DNA of 64,000 bases from Gordius sp. MW1 (taxonomy: Eukaryota; Nematomorpha; Gordioida; Gordea; Gordiidae), in assembly GCA_964036665.1 (NCBI GenBank), contig OZ038528.1, positions 2,182,001 to 2,246,000 of the forward strand, given 5' to 3'. The notes below the pieces were generated by a model, which searched no databases, was not told where the DNA came from, and saw only the letters and a program-made list of their open reading frames with translations. The translations under genes were made by a program, and so were the position numbers. The number at the start of each line of letters is the position of its first letter. The stretch's first letter is position 1. Below, one piece after another: positions 48,660-61,800 of this stretch.

Positions 48660-50870
48660 TAGCCTTTCCTTAAAAACCATTTGGCCAATGGTCATTTTTT
48701 TTATTGGCCAGTACCAAGAGACGGTCTATAAATACATACTAGCCAAAAAAAACGAAAAAAAAATTTCGAATCACAATTTGGCCAATGGTCATTTTTTTCC
48801 ATTGGTCAGTACCCAGAGACGGTCTATAAATACATACGAGTCAAAAAAAACGAAAAAAAAATTTTGAATCACAATTTGGCCAATGGTCATTTTCCATTGG
48901 TCAGCAGCCAACGGACGGTTAAAAAGCCATATTATCAATGGTATTAACAAAAACAATATATTAATTTAAAAAAAAACCAAAAAAATTTCGACAATTTGGC
49001 CAATGGTGATGTTTTTTATTGGTCAGTAGCCAGCGGACGACCAAAAAGTCATATTATCAATGGTATTAACAAGAACAATATATTAATTTAATTTAAAAAA
49101 AATAAAAATTTTGCCCTCTCTGGGATTCGAACCCACATCATTAGAGGCATAGGCCTTTGTAGAGGCACAGGGACCTATATCAATAGAGGCATAGGCATTT
49201 CTAGGGGAGGGCACAGGGTAATTATCAATGTTAACCTAATATAACTATTCAAAAACGAAAAAAAAATTTCGATTTATACTTTGGCCAATGGTCATTTTTT
49301 CATTGGTCAGTAGCCAGCGGAAGGTCAAAAAGTCATATTATCAATGGTATTAACAAGAACAATATATTAATTTAATTTAAAAAAAAATAAAAATTTCCGG
49401 GATTTGAACAAGCAATTAAGAATTTGCCCTCGCTGGGATTCGAAACCACATCAGTAGATGCATAGGCTTTTGTAGGGACACAGGGACCCATATCAGTAGA
49501 GGCATAGGCCCTAGTAGGGGAGGGCATAGGGTAATTATCAATGTTAACTTAATACAGAATCCTAAAATTCCTTTTAGTTTTAAATATATCGGACATTTCG
49601 TTTTAAAAAATGGCTAAGCTCTGAAACTACCGGCCCGATTCGCGCGAAAATTTAGCCATAGATGCACAGGGCGGCCAGGGGTAAAATAGCTTTTTCTGAT
49701 TTCTAAAATACCTTTTCGTTTTAAAAATATAGGACACTTCCCGGCCATTTTCATTTATAGCATCATACACAATAATGACGTCATACATACAAGGTTGAAG
49801 TTTTCTCGAATTAAATATTTAAAAGTATAATAAAAATGTTACAGTATACGGTCAAAATTATTTTAAATTAAATAAATAAATTTTATCAATGTCAATGGTA
49901 TTAACAAGAACATATTACATAAGAGCCGAAAAAAAACGAAAAAAAATTCAAATCACAATTTGGCCAATGGTCATTTTTTTTATTGGTCAGTACCAAGAGA
50001 CGGTTTATAAATACATACGAGTCGAAAAAAACGAAAAAATTTCGATTCACACTTTGGCCAATGGTCATTTTTTTCTATTGGTCAGCAGCCAGCGGACGGC
50101 CTAAAAGCCATATTATCAATGGTATTATCAAAAACAATATATTAATTTGAAAAAAAACGAAAAAAAATTTCGACAATTTGGCCAATGGGGATATTTTTTA
50201 TTGATCAGTAGCCAGCGGACGATTAAAAATTCATATTATCAAGGGTATTAACAAGAGCAATATATTTAATTAAAAAAAAAAAAAAAATTTGCCCTCTCCG
50301 GGATTCAAACCCACATCAGTAGAGGCATAGGGTTTTGTAGGGGCACATGGACCCATATCAGTAGAGGCATAGACCCTTGTAGGGGAGGGCACAGGGTAAT
50401 TATCAATTAATATAACTATTAAAAAAAAAAAAAAATTCGATTTATACTTTGGCCAATGGTCATTTGTTTCATAGGTCAGTAGACAGCGGACGGTCAAAAA
50501 GTCATATTATCAATGGTATTAACAAGAACAATATATTAATTTAATTTAAAAAAATAAAAAATTTGCCCTATCCGGGATTCGAACCAGCAATTAAGAATTT
50601 GCCCTCGCCGGGATTCGAACCCATATCAGTAAAGTCATAGACTTTTGTAGGGGCACAGGGACCCATATCAGTAGATGCATTGGCCTTTGTAAGGGTGGGC
50701 ATAGGGTAATTATCAATATTAACCTATTATACCAATTCAAAAACGGAAAAAAATTCGATTTATCTGGCCATTAGTCATTTTTTTCATTGGTCAGGAGCCC
50801 GCGGACTGTCAAAAAGTCATTTTATCAATGGTATTAACAAAAACAAAATATAAAAAAAAATTTGACCTCT
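48660..50870. repeat. CCAAT / tRNA-B-box tandem repeat block
   Basis: Built from TTTGGCCAATGGTCATTTTT plus ATTGGTCAGTAGCCAGCGGAC (at least ten times, for example 48683, 48780, 48997, 49274, 49958, 50054, 50450) alternating with TTATCAATGGTATTAACAAG and with GGGATTCGAACCC units (49122, 49434, 50300, 50574, 50610) that are B boxes on the - strand. A composite period of roughly 300 bp is visible from 49100 to 50870. Confidence 0.7.
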
Positions 50871-50989
50871 CCTGGGCTTGAACTCGAACCTCCAGATCAA
50901 AAAGCTGGGGCAAATAACTTGGTGGACAACGGACACCAAAAAACGAGCCCATAAATTGCATAGCAATTAAAATTAGGGGCATCTTAATC

Positions 50990-51832
50990 TTCTCTTTATC
51001 TAAATCTTTTTATATAGCTAAATAATTCAAAATAATTGCCTATTTTTTAAAATAAAAGGTGTCACCTACATACACTGGGAAGCATACAATTAGGCAAATT
51101 TTATCAAATGAATAAGATACGTCAATAAGCTAGTTAAATATATTGAACGATGACCAACAATGTTTGTGAGATTCGACATTGGAGTATGAGCATAAAATTA
51201 TTGTTGCTTTGATTCATACAAGGCAGCGTTATTAAATATACTGTTTTCGGTGATGACTCTCTATCGTGTCTGTGACCTAGCCAAATATAAGATCTAGTTC
51301 ATTTTGGAAGTCGGCCGTAGACAATTGCTCCTTTAAAACTGCAGAGTAGTTTTTTGTTAAGACAAAAGAGATGTCAGGCATTTTAATAAGCGCCTCGTAT
51401 CCATATAATGAAAAATACAATTTTTTTACCATGAAAAATTACTTTTGTGTCATTAACATAATCAAGGCCATCTAAGTCGCCCATAAATTTATAATACATC
51501 TTTTCGCATTGAAAATCTTTACCTGCCTTTTTTAAAGTAGGGATACTAATTAAGAGGCGTGACACTATGACAATTTCAAATCATCCCTAGATTATCATGC
51601 CAACGCTTTACTAATGCGCTAGAAGTATTCTTTTCCTAAATTCCTCTTTCTTTTTTCCAACTACTTCATATATTTGTGGGTATTTGAGACGATTTAAAAG
51701 CACTGCACTGTACTCCTATTTACTACTAAATACAATTAACTAATTTAGCGTTTTTTTTTAAAGATTAAAAGTTTTATTCAGAAACAAATAATTTTAATTA
51801 TGATATACACGAATAAAAAATATAAAAACGCG
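50990..51832. other. intergenic, no gene seen
   Basis: Unique-looking AT-rich DNA. TTTATT at 51773-51778 may be the - strand polyadenylation signal of the retroelement fragment that follows. Confidence 0.35.
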
Positions 51833-52160
51833 CTAAACGGATGGCATTGATCCGTGTATGGAAATCGTGTTGGATTTAACGATTTCCATTGTGATCTTTT
51901 GCCTGATAAAAAAGTATTCTTTGAAATCGTGAGTAATGGAGGTTATATATTTTGAAATTTGTTTTAGGAATTGGCTGCCCTCGGGACCTAAGTTACCGAG
52001 GGTCGTAGCTACTACTGGTACGAAAATAATATTGTTTAGGTATTTGTATTTATCCTCCTTCTTTCTCTCAGTAGAAGAGATGAGGTCGGGAGAGGCGTTA
52101 GATTTGGCGAATACGTCCACTGCAGTGAAGTCCCAGCAGGCGTTTAGGCCACGAGCCCAC
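51833..52160 (-). pseudogene. second retroelement C-terminal fragment
   Basis: On the - strand: CWDFTAVDVFA, then a Lys/Glu-rich stretch KYKYLNNIIFVPVVATTLG and GPEGSQFLKQI, the same order as WDFTCVDLFA … KYKALLDSNIFIPLVASCSG … KEALAFFKEL at 41025-41777. Only the part from the endonuclease Asp onward survives, with an in-frame stop just upstream. The two fragments are clearly diverged, so they come from different insertions or subfamilies. Confidence 0.6.
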
Positions 52161-52789
52161 AGAAATTATTCTAAATGTAGTCTGTCTCTTAACTAAGTCA
52201 AGTATTACAGCTCCTCCTAATTCTTTTTAACTTGCATAATGAACCAAACATGCATGGACTGCTGGTCGCGCTTTAAGGTGACAGATGGAGGGTTTAATGT
52301 CACATACCATATTTTAAAATAAAAATATTAAAGACGTGCCACCTATAAGCTGCTTTGCATTTTGACGTACATATTAAGGGACCAAGGATGCATCCATCAA
52401 AATATGGGATGAGTTCTAATATTTACATTTCTTTTTAAACCCATTTAAAACATCAAAAACCTTAGGCCTTGAGACATTTGTTAGGACCAGTTCAGATTTG
52501 TTTGATTGCTCAAGATATCAAGTAAGTTATCTCTTAAAGCATATTTGTACGCATACCTTTGGATACGATATTGTTAAAGGAATCACGAAGTTCACAAATT
52601 ATTAATTTTTTGGGAGATAAATAACCAAATAAAATATGAATGCTAAATTTGTTGGTTAATCGTTAAATTTAAATTATGGTTTTGTTGTTGCACACTAATC
52701 AAAGATTTTATGCAAAATAATAACATATGATTTGGAGGGGTCTAAAGACTTCGGTTTTTAACTTTGTATAACTATATAGGCCGAAAGTA

Positions 52790-53019
52790 CAACTAGAGCC
52801 CTGCAAAAATTTTCGCTAGCCCGAGCCCAATACCTTTTGTTATATTTTGTCCGAGCCCGACCCGACTTTTTTAAAAAAATAATGATTAAAGGATGTTTAG
52901 GGAGGGGCAAAATGAACATTTTTTGAAATTTTAGCCATAATTTTAATAATTTCAACAATTTTTTTGATTTAGAGGGGGGCAGCCGCCTCTCCCTGCCCCC
53001 CCCCTTGGCTACGCCCATG
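52790..53019. mobile_element. nested remnant: GC-rich element end plus hAT-type MITE
   Basis: TAGAGCCCTGCAAAAATTTTC with CCCGAGCCC motifs to about 52875, then directly the interior and right end of a hAT-type MITE (TTTAGGGAGGGGCAAAATGA … CCCTTGGCTACGCCCATG). Confidence 0.65.
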
Positions 53020-53768
53020 TATGATGGTTATACAAATATTTAACCATGGGCATTATCTTGACTTTTAGTAAGTGAATTAAGGTTTGGGTTATAAATCAAA
53101 CTTTAAACTGCCTTGAATAAAGGCAAACTTAATTAATCTGTTAATTTATATTTGGCAGACCCAATGACTCTAATACATATGTATAATTATCAGTTTTTAA
53201 TTTGCCCTTTATTACGGAAACTGTTATCATTATAATGTTAAATGAAATGTACGTACATGTCACATTTATGACATGTTGCTCATTAGGTTTGTGTTTAAAA
53301 GGCTTTTAAATAAAAAATGGGGGTCATCTTGTTATTTTAAATTATTTGCTATTTGATAATTTAAAGAAAGCTGGAAAATGGAATAATTATTAAGCATGGT
53401 AAATCGCGAATTTTAGTCAAGACGAGAGGAGACCAAGGCGAGATTAACACTTAACTTAATTATAATGTAAGCGGATGGGAAAAATAAAATTTTAAGCATA
53501 ATTAATAGAAAAAAACAATTGGATATGGATGCTTGAATCATAATAATGTACTAAATTATAGTAAATAAAAAATGATTAAAAGTTATTCAAACGCTGGTTT
53601 AACAAAAATATCGTTGTTAATGTTGTATACTCCTCCACTTCCTTACATCCCACCCCCTTACGGAAAAAATGTAAATCGATATAGCATATTTTATCGCGTT
53701 CCTTTTATCGCGTACCTTTTATCGCGGATATTAAATTGAATAAATAAATTTTTTTATCGGTATATTTT

Positions 53769-55064
53769 TTGCAATATCGTTACATCAAATTCGACTATTT
53801 CGATTTCGACAATTGGTGTCAGATGAAAGGAAATTGCACCCACGCTATGAAAAACAATTCGGCATTCCTCAATATCCCGAACATTTGGCCAAAAAGCAAA
53901 TTCTCAATATTATTCCTGTTGTCAGACCAAAGGAAAATATACCCACGCCAAGAAAAACAATTCGGTAAAAGAGCATATACCCATCCACAATTACGCCTAT
54001 TATTCGAGAAACTATTCCGTTCTGTAAATCACAAGGCGATGAAGAAAGAAAACAATTCCTCAACGAGCAGTTGGCAACGAATCAAACCGCGACAACCTAA
54101 CATCAGAGTTATCCGAAAACAGATGGGGATAACTAATGAATGAAAAATTCTTAAACCCACCGAAAACAAAGCAGAATTCAGAAACAAAAATATGCACATA
54201 CTATAAATTATTTAAAGCATTATTGCTTTAGTTGTAACAACTTAAAAATAGATGTTTACGATACTTATGCTGTTAACCAATATTCAACCCCCCCCCCCCC
54301 CCCCCAATTGTGTTTTCTTTTACTATTAATTAACGATCTTCCATGATCAATTAGTGCGTTTATAAAATTAGGAAGGGGCGGCTAGAGAAATGATAGTTTG
54401 TAAAATGGCAATTTACAGTGTAGGTATAAAATAAAACGGCATAGCCTGTGTGATAATTTAGTATAGATTAATTATAATTTTTGTAGAGGCTGTTGCTCGG
54501 TAAGTCATAGTGCTGACACTAAAAGTCCGCTAGCCATGACGTCCCCTTTTTATCGCTGATTCACAGTGCGGGATTTCATCGATAAAATCCGCTGTCCATG
54601 AATCAGTCGATCCGTAGGCAAAGGCAAATATCTGGCACTAGATGTCAGGCAAAAAATCATATGAAATGTTTGGAAATTATTTAGGCTAGACAAATGATCA
54701 AATTGAAGTTGTACCTATGGATTGTTTGGACTTTAATTATAAAGACAAAGTAAATCGCCGCCTCGACCTCTAAATAAAATGATTATTAAGTCTTGATCTT
54801 CTCAATAGAGGGGGAGGTGTGGGGTCCTCCAGCCCCTTACGCCTCCCCCCCTTACGCCTCACCCCTTTACTTGTGTGTTTTCCGATAAATTTATATATTC
54901 GTTCCCCCTCCCCACCCCACACACATACGCGTAAATTTTACTCCGGTTTATGATGAGTCACGATTGTTAGTATCTTTATGATATAAATAGATACGATTTT
55001 TATTACCCCTCTTTACGATTTTTACTACCCCTCTTTAGCGATTAGTATTGCCTCACTTACTTGG

Positions 55065-55108
<44 letters not shown>

Positions 55109-55714
55109 TTTCTTTTTGAGTAACGATTATTCTGAATAAATGTAAAACGAAATAATTAATAAACTATTGCTATCTACAGCGCGCGTATCTATTTTATCGA
55201 AATAATCAATCCTTACGTCGAATTCAATAATCCCGAATTCGACAGATAATAAGGCTCTTAAACAATAGATCATTTTAGTATTTGCTACTAATCATACCAG
55301 TTGTAATAAGCCCCTCAAACAATGAAAACATAGCACAAATCAAAGGAATCGCCATATTTATTAAATTTTAATTAATGTATTAGCCCGCACACGTCTCAAA
55401 AGTCTTTCTGGTGTTTTATTTTTGATACAAAATAAAATTACTCTGGTAATTTAAACAGCTTACCGCAAAATCGCGAGTAATATGCTTTTAATTTGTCGCA
55501 AAGATAGGGTGTATCTCACAATTGGTGTCATATGTAAATGAAATAATATGCACACAGGCCCGACCAAGGGCCATACTACATAATTCTCTAGTATTCAAAT
55601 ATAGTTATAAACTATCCCCAGGCCTGCTCGATACCTAATATGATCCCACCCGAATCGTATACATGTTGTGAGGAGTTAACGACCCTTGTTACAAGTTGAC
55701 AAAATTAATTTAAT
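53769..55714. other. unassigned stretch, possible LTR-element relic
   Basis: TTTCGACAATTGGTGTCAGA at 53803-53822 looks like an LTR end followed by a TGG-type primer-binding site, and a similar CACAATTGGTGTCATATG is at 55518. Near-repeats AAGGAAATTGCACCCACGC and AAGGAAAATATACCCACGCC lie about 105 bp apart. An 18-base C run (54288-54305) and an (AT)n tract (55072-55100) are also here. No coding assignment. Confidence 0.3.
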
Positions 55715-55827
55715 ATGGATCAACACATGGTTAATGGAATCTCTCAAAGTTTAAAGATTGGAATTGAGCCGATTAAGGCGTATAGAGTTGAGGAAATAAC
55801 CTATGAAGGAAACGAGCTCTATACCGA
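55715..55827 (+). CDS. MED17: MED17 exon 1
   Basis: ATG at 55715; SLKIGIEPIKAYRVEEITYE aligns with the start of animal MED17. Donor GA|GTAAGA, phase 2; intron 38 nt. Confidence 0.85.
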
Positions 55828-58800
55828 GTAAGAATATTTACAAAAGATATATTTATAAATTATAGGTCACTATCATTTAATGAATATATAAACAATTTAT
55901 CTGAAAAGTTAAATTTTTCCTTAAAAGCTCACCCTAATAAGGTATAATCTTATGCCAAAAAATATTTTAAAAAGCAGGAGAAAGCGAAGGAAAAATCAGA
56001 TAAAAAATGGCCTTGGGAGTCTATACATGAAAAATTAAAGTACATGTTAATAGTATATTTATAATGCTTTAAGAAACTCCTTAATTGAAATCAATGTTCT
56101 CTCAGACATATTAAAAATAACTAAACAACAACAATATTTAGCACTTGATTTTATTACAAATGAGAATATTGAAAATAAACCTTCATTAGTTTTACTAAGC
56201 AAAAAGAAGGTACCCTACCATGCTTATACTTAATATTTTTAAGGCTTTATCTCAAGCTTCAATTATATTATTAAATGGAGCAGACAGAATTACATCTATG
56301 CAATTATCTTCAGCCACCATGTCTAATCAAAATAGCTCAAACTTTCATTTTGAATTGTTGAATTTGAGGCAAAATTGGAGAATAAAGAAAATAGGGCAAA
56401 ACATTATTGGAGATTTAAGTTTTAAATCAGGTTTATTTTTATCCACAATTTATTAATATTTTGAAATAGTGGGATCAAATTTTAAAGAAAATGGCAACTT
56501 TGAAGTGGTGAAAAATCAAAATCTTGCTAAATTCAAATCAACAATACAAATAGTGTTGCCCAAACCTCTTGAAATAGAGTTTTGCTTAAAAATCTCATTG
56601 AAAATAGGTAAAGTTTATTATAATAGTTTTTAAAATGTGCCTTTAGATGGTGTCATTAAAAAATGTAGTACATCCTTAAATATTCACACTTTGCAACATT
56701 TCAACCAAATTTTCAAAAACAAATGGCACTCTAAGCTTGAAACTGCACAAAATAACATTTTTTGCAAAGAAATATATTACAAAGTAATTTTATGGATTAA
56801 TCAAAATATTCTGAATAATTATGTGCTTAAATTCTTTATTTCATCCTTGTTAATTCTGCTTTTCCACATTATATGAAATAATTATTTTGTAAAAATAGGA
56901 GAGTTTTTAAATCTTTTGTTTGTAACAATGCATGTTTAATTATTTCTAATTTGGTACAGTTAGTGGCTGAAATGGTGCAAACTAAAACACAAATGGAAGA
57001 CCACTATGTACAAGGAAATTCTGCATACCTTTCTGTACTTTAATTTAATTTTTAATGCATAATTATTTAATTATATTTAAGTTATTATTTGTCTCTTTTA
57101 TGGTAAATTTAAATTTTGATAAAATTTAATTACACATGGGCGTACCCAGGGGGGGGGGGCAGGAGGGCCCCCCCCCCAATTTACGTAAATAAAAGTTCAA
57201 TGAAACGTTGAAAATTTAAAATTTTTATGTTTTGCCCCCTCTAAATGAACTTTTAAACGTTTTGCCCCCCCCCCCCTAATTCAAAACCTGGGTATGCCCA
57301 TGGTTTTACATGTAATTCTTTGCCAAAAATTGGCGTAGGTTTTAAGTAATTGACTTTCATTTTGCATTGGTTAGCTCTTTCCTGGCGTTATTTTAATAGT
57401 CTCTCTTCAATCTGGACTTCGAGAAACTATTGAACTCTCTTCAGACAATGATAGCGTAAGTTTTTTTTATTAGTCTGCCTAATATATATTTAACTTATAT
57501 TTTCCTATCCAACATGTTTAATTTTAAAACCTTTATCCATTTGAAAAATACTTTGGATTACCACGATAAAAAATTGGATTAACGTCAAAAAACTATTAGC
57601 TATCACATAAATTGACATACTTAAACCCTGTGATTATTACATCTGGTCCACATTTTGTTGAACTCGACAAAAAATTTTGAACATAATTTTGTGTTTTTTT
57701 CGTTGTCTTTTTTACGATTTGGACTCAAGAAAAACATGTCGTGTATTGTGCCACCCACAAAATTGCATAGCAAATTAGATTACAGCTTTTATACAAAGTA
57801 TAAAAGAGGTTTGCCTAAAGGCCTAGCACAAATAAAACACACGAGTCCCTAGTGCTCTTTATAAATATTTATTTTTCTCGGTTTCTGCCTTGTTTTATTC
57901 ACCTCAGTCATTACACTCCCACTAGTGTTACATAAGAGGCTGGGTTTTGTTTGGTCGATCTTTGGTTTTAGCGACTAAACATGAACAGGCTAAAGGTTTT
58001 TTCCGTTTTTCTTAGTCGCTTAAACAGAACAAAGATTTTTGTGTCAAACTTTTGATCTGTTTATGTTTAGTTAACTAAAACCATAGGTCGACCAAACAAA
58101 ACCCAGCCGTTTTTAAAACACTAACACTTATATGTATTAAACCTTTTCTTCGCAAACCTTTGCAACTTAACTCTTATTACACTTAAAACTTCACAGTGCT
58201 CAAGAAATATTAATTTGATAAAATGTCGGGTTATGGGCCGTACAGACAAATTAAAAAGCTATTAAATGTATCTGCTAATTACATATGACTACTTCTATAA
58301 ACCATCATCATTTCGATACTTTAAACATAGACACTCAAGATCCTATGACATTTAATACTTCCCTGTGTCCCAGAAATATTCGTTATAGTTATTGTACCTA
58401 TATATTTCTTCTGCACAAATGTACAAATGAATTTCGTGCTAGGCGGGCTCGGGTAAAGTTAACGAAGCCAATTACTTGCGCTGCTTGGAGTTCGGGCTTC
58501 ATGCCCACTTGCTAAACAGTTATGGGGCTTCGCGGCGCGTAGACCAAGCGCATCCGACTTGCGCTTCCTTGTATGATAGCTGTCGCAAACGCCTAGCCGG
58601 TCCCCAAGCTCTCAAATGTGATGACGGGATTGTCCCTGGTAAAGACAGAACAACGTTAAAAGGGACACCTATGATGGGGGAGATAATTTTGATTTAAGGA
58701 GAAATAAGTTTTTTTGGGCAGGGCATCGGTCTTGCTTGGGTGGTTTACTTGACTCGGCTGTAGGATCGAGATTTCTTTGGGGGTTCGTTGAAATTGATAT

Positions 58801-61800
58801 ATCTATATTGGACTAAGTGTAATTAGATGAACAAAAAACTGCTTAGATTAAAGAAGATTATTAGTGAGATGCCCTCCTGGATTAGAGATTGACGGAAGGT
58901 TATTATTTTTAAACAGATTCAAAATTATGGAATTTTTAGAAGGGGGGGGGCAACTACCACTTTTTTCCCTTCTACTTGGACTATCCTTTTACAACATTAT
59001 CATAAAAAGTCTTAAGGGCCATATTTTAGACAGCATATTTATTCAGTTTTTAAGTCGTCGGATATAAATCGAAAATGTCTTTCAAATCGCGGAGAGTTTG
59101 TGTGAAGTGGCAGGGGTAGAATATTAAACCGTTTCTGTTCAAACTAAAAGCTGTTCATTTCATAAGCTAATATAAAATGCTTGATGTCTTGTGGGGTCAG
59201 GATTGTTAGGGCAAGGGTTAGGGTTAGGGTTCTCAATTAGATTTGCTTGGCTTTTGAAATGATGAGCTTTTAGTTTGAATAAGAATCTATTAAACAACTT
59301 AGACAAACGAAACAACGAATTTATTTCTAACCGCGTAATTATAAGCAGACGATAAATTCATATATTTATAAAATAGGTAGTTATGCTACAAATAACAAAG
59401 CGTATATTCAAATAACTAGATAACTAATAACTGTCACTACACTTCTCCCTTTATTAAGCAGAACCCTCGGTGTATCTGACAGGTGCGGATGCTCTTTTGT
59501 ACGTAGGTATGTTGTCTTCAGAGATAGCTGCCGGATCGGATCTTTTATTGGGTCTCTTTGATCTGGATGTTTTTGTTGTGTTCTGTTGTCAAGTGCACAT
59601 CGTATGAAAGGTAATTGTTTTTTGTAAGGATTTTACCCTCTCTCCAGTCAGGTCTGTTGTTCTTGACCCAGACTTCTTGATTCTGTATAAAGTCTCTATA
59701 TTCTAACCCTCGGTTTCTGTAATATTTTTGTTTCCATAAGGCATCACCAATTCTATAATTGTGCCCATTTTAGTTGGTCGAGGGTTGTACGGAGTCTTCG
59801 GTTAAACATGCCTTCTCCCGGACTAATACGAGTAGTGATTCGCGGTTATTGAATTGAAATAGATTCGTTGTTTCGTTTGGAATCTAAGTTGTTTGGTATT
59901 CTACCTCTGCCACTTCACTACAGTTTGAGTTGGAAAACACAACCTTGCAGGACTCTATCCTATTTCGGATATTTTTCTTCCTGACCCGAGTTAGCTTTAA
60001 ATGGACCGGGCGTTTGGCCCTTTATTTTAACAAACTTAAATCGACAATAAATTGATTATTTCTCAAAATTTTTAATTAACTCAGAAATTGATTTGTAAAT
60101 CGGGGTGCTTTGTTAAGCTACTATTTTTAAATTTTTACATTGCTTTCTTTTTAAACTGTAGGATTTGTTCATGGGTGTAGGTGTAGCCAGGGTAGAATTT
60201 ATAGGGGGAGGGCAATAATGATTTAAAGGGAGGTGCAAAATAATATTTTTTTAAATTTTAGTTATACCTTGATAGAAATTCTGACATTTTTTGAGTTTAG
60301 AAGGGGGGGGGGGGGCAGCCGCCCCTCCCTGGCAACGCCTATGGATTTATTTGTTGATATATCAAGTAACAAATTAATGATTAACGTAGCCACCCCAAAT
60401 AGGTTGGATGATATGGATAAGGTGGGATTGGGGGAAGGAGGGGCTATTGATAGCTCGGGGGAAGATGAAGAAGACATAGGAATCGATAGAGCCAATTACG
60501 TTAGGTGGCTTAAACTGCGGCGGGCCGATCAGAGCCAAAGATACGGCTCGACTGTCCTGCTTAAGCCTATGGTCGATATGGCCCGTCACCTATACCTTAG
60601 AATCAGGTTGATTACTGATTATACATTAAAACACTATCTTTCAGATGGACTTTAGGATTTGGGAATGGCATTGCATTTCAAATTGCTATAAAATTTTGTT
60701 CTATGGCTGTAACCTTCGTAGCCAGCATTGGAAATAGGGGGTGGGGCAATAATGATTTAGGGAATGGCTTAGCCATAATTTAATGTATTTCAACAAATTT
60801 TTGGACTTAGAGGGGACAACCGCCCCTCCCTGCTTCCCCTGGCTACGCCCATGTGTGGCCCTGTTGGTTCACCATACCAAATATTGACATTTCGCGATAT
60901 TATAAGTTTGTCTTAGCTAGCGTTGTAAAACGACCGGGTTTTGTTTGATCGACCTTTTTAGTAGTTTTTTTTAGTCGCATAAACTGACCAAAGGTTTTTT
61001 GGTCAAACCCATGGTCTGTTTATGTTAAGTCGACTGAAATCAATGGTAGACCAAACAAAACCCATCCCTTTTTATACTAGTTATGTTGAGGTTAGGTATT
61101 TAGTTATGCTTGATGATCGGACTATTAATAATTAACTTAAGCTGCTTTGGTGGGCTTTGTTGTGATGACTTCAGACATTTTTGCTCTATGTAGTAAGCAA
61201 TCATTCGAAATTTGTAGATCGGGCGCTACCTACCTTATTATGATAATTCTTTTATTCTTTTAAAAGGCAAATTTTCTATTTGTCGGATTACGCTCTTTAA
61301 TATATAGCCGGCCTAATGTAAGGTGCACTACTTATTTAAACGGTTTTCAATATAAATTTTTTTTTCATGGGCTTAGCCAGCATTGGAATTAAAAGGGAGG
61401 GGCTAAACGATCACTTTTTGAAATTGTAGCTATAATTTTATGACATTTTAGCAATTTTTGGATTTAAAGCGGGGTAGCTGCCCGTCGTGCCCCCCTGACT
61501 ACGCTCATGTTCCTATTTTAAGCCGGGGCGAGGTCAACATATTTCGATTTATCTTTAAATATACGGGGGCGGGAGGGTTATTTTCCATTTTAATTTGTTT
61601 AGAAAATGACGCGATTAATATGTTTTTTTTGTGTGCGAAACAGAAGTTTAGAAGCGATTGATAACCTATCTCGTCCCCACGCCGACCCATGTTTTATAGT
61701 GCATTCCGGCGCCCTCTCAGATCCCTACCATTCTGCTTTCACAATTAACATCGTCACCAAAGGTTACGAAGCCTTGTGCAGGTCAATTTAACGAATATGT

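Noticed and set aside
49122..50622. B-box motifs considered as tRNA genes
   Set aside because: No A box, anticodon stem or acceptor pairing around any of them; best explained as repeat units.
53769..54143. 124-codon open frame, considered as a gag-like gene
   Set aside because: No zinc knuckle or other domain. The internal duplicated leader suggests non-coding element DNA.
58285..58515. 76-codon frame overlapping MED17 exon 10
   Set aside because: Its frame differs from the conserved MED17 frame, and the exon begins only at 58443.
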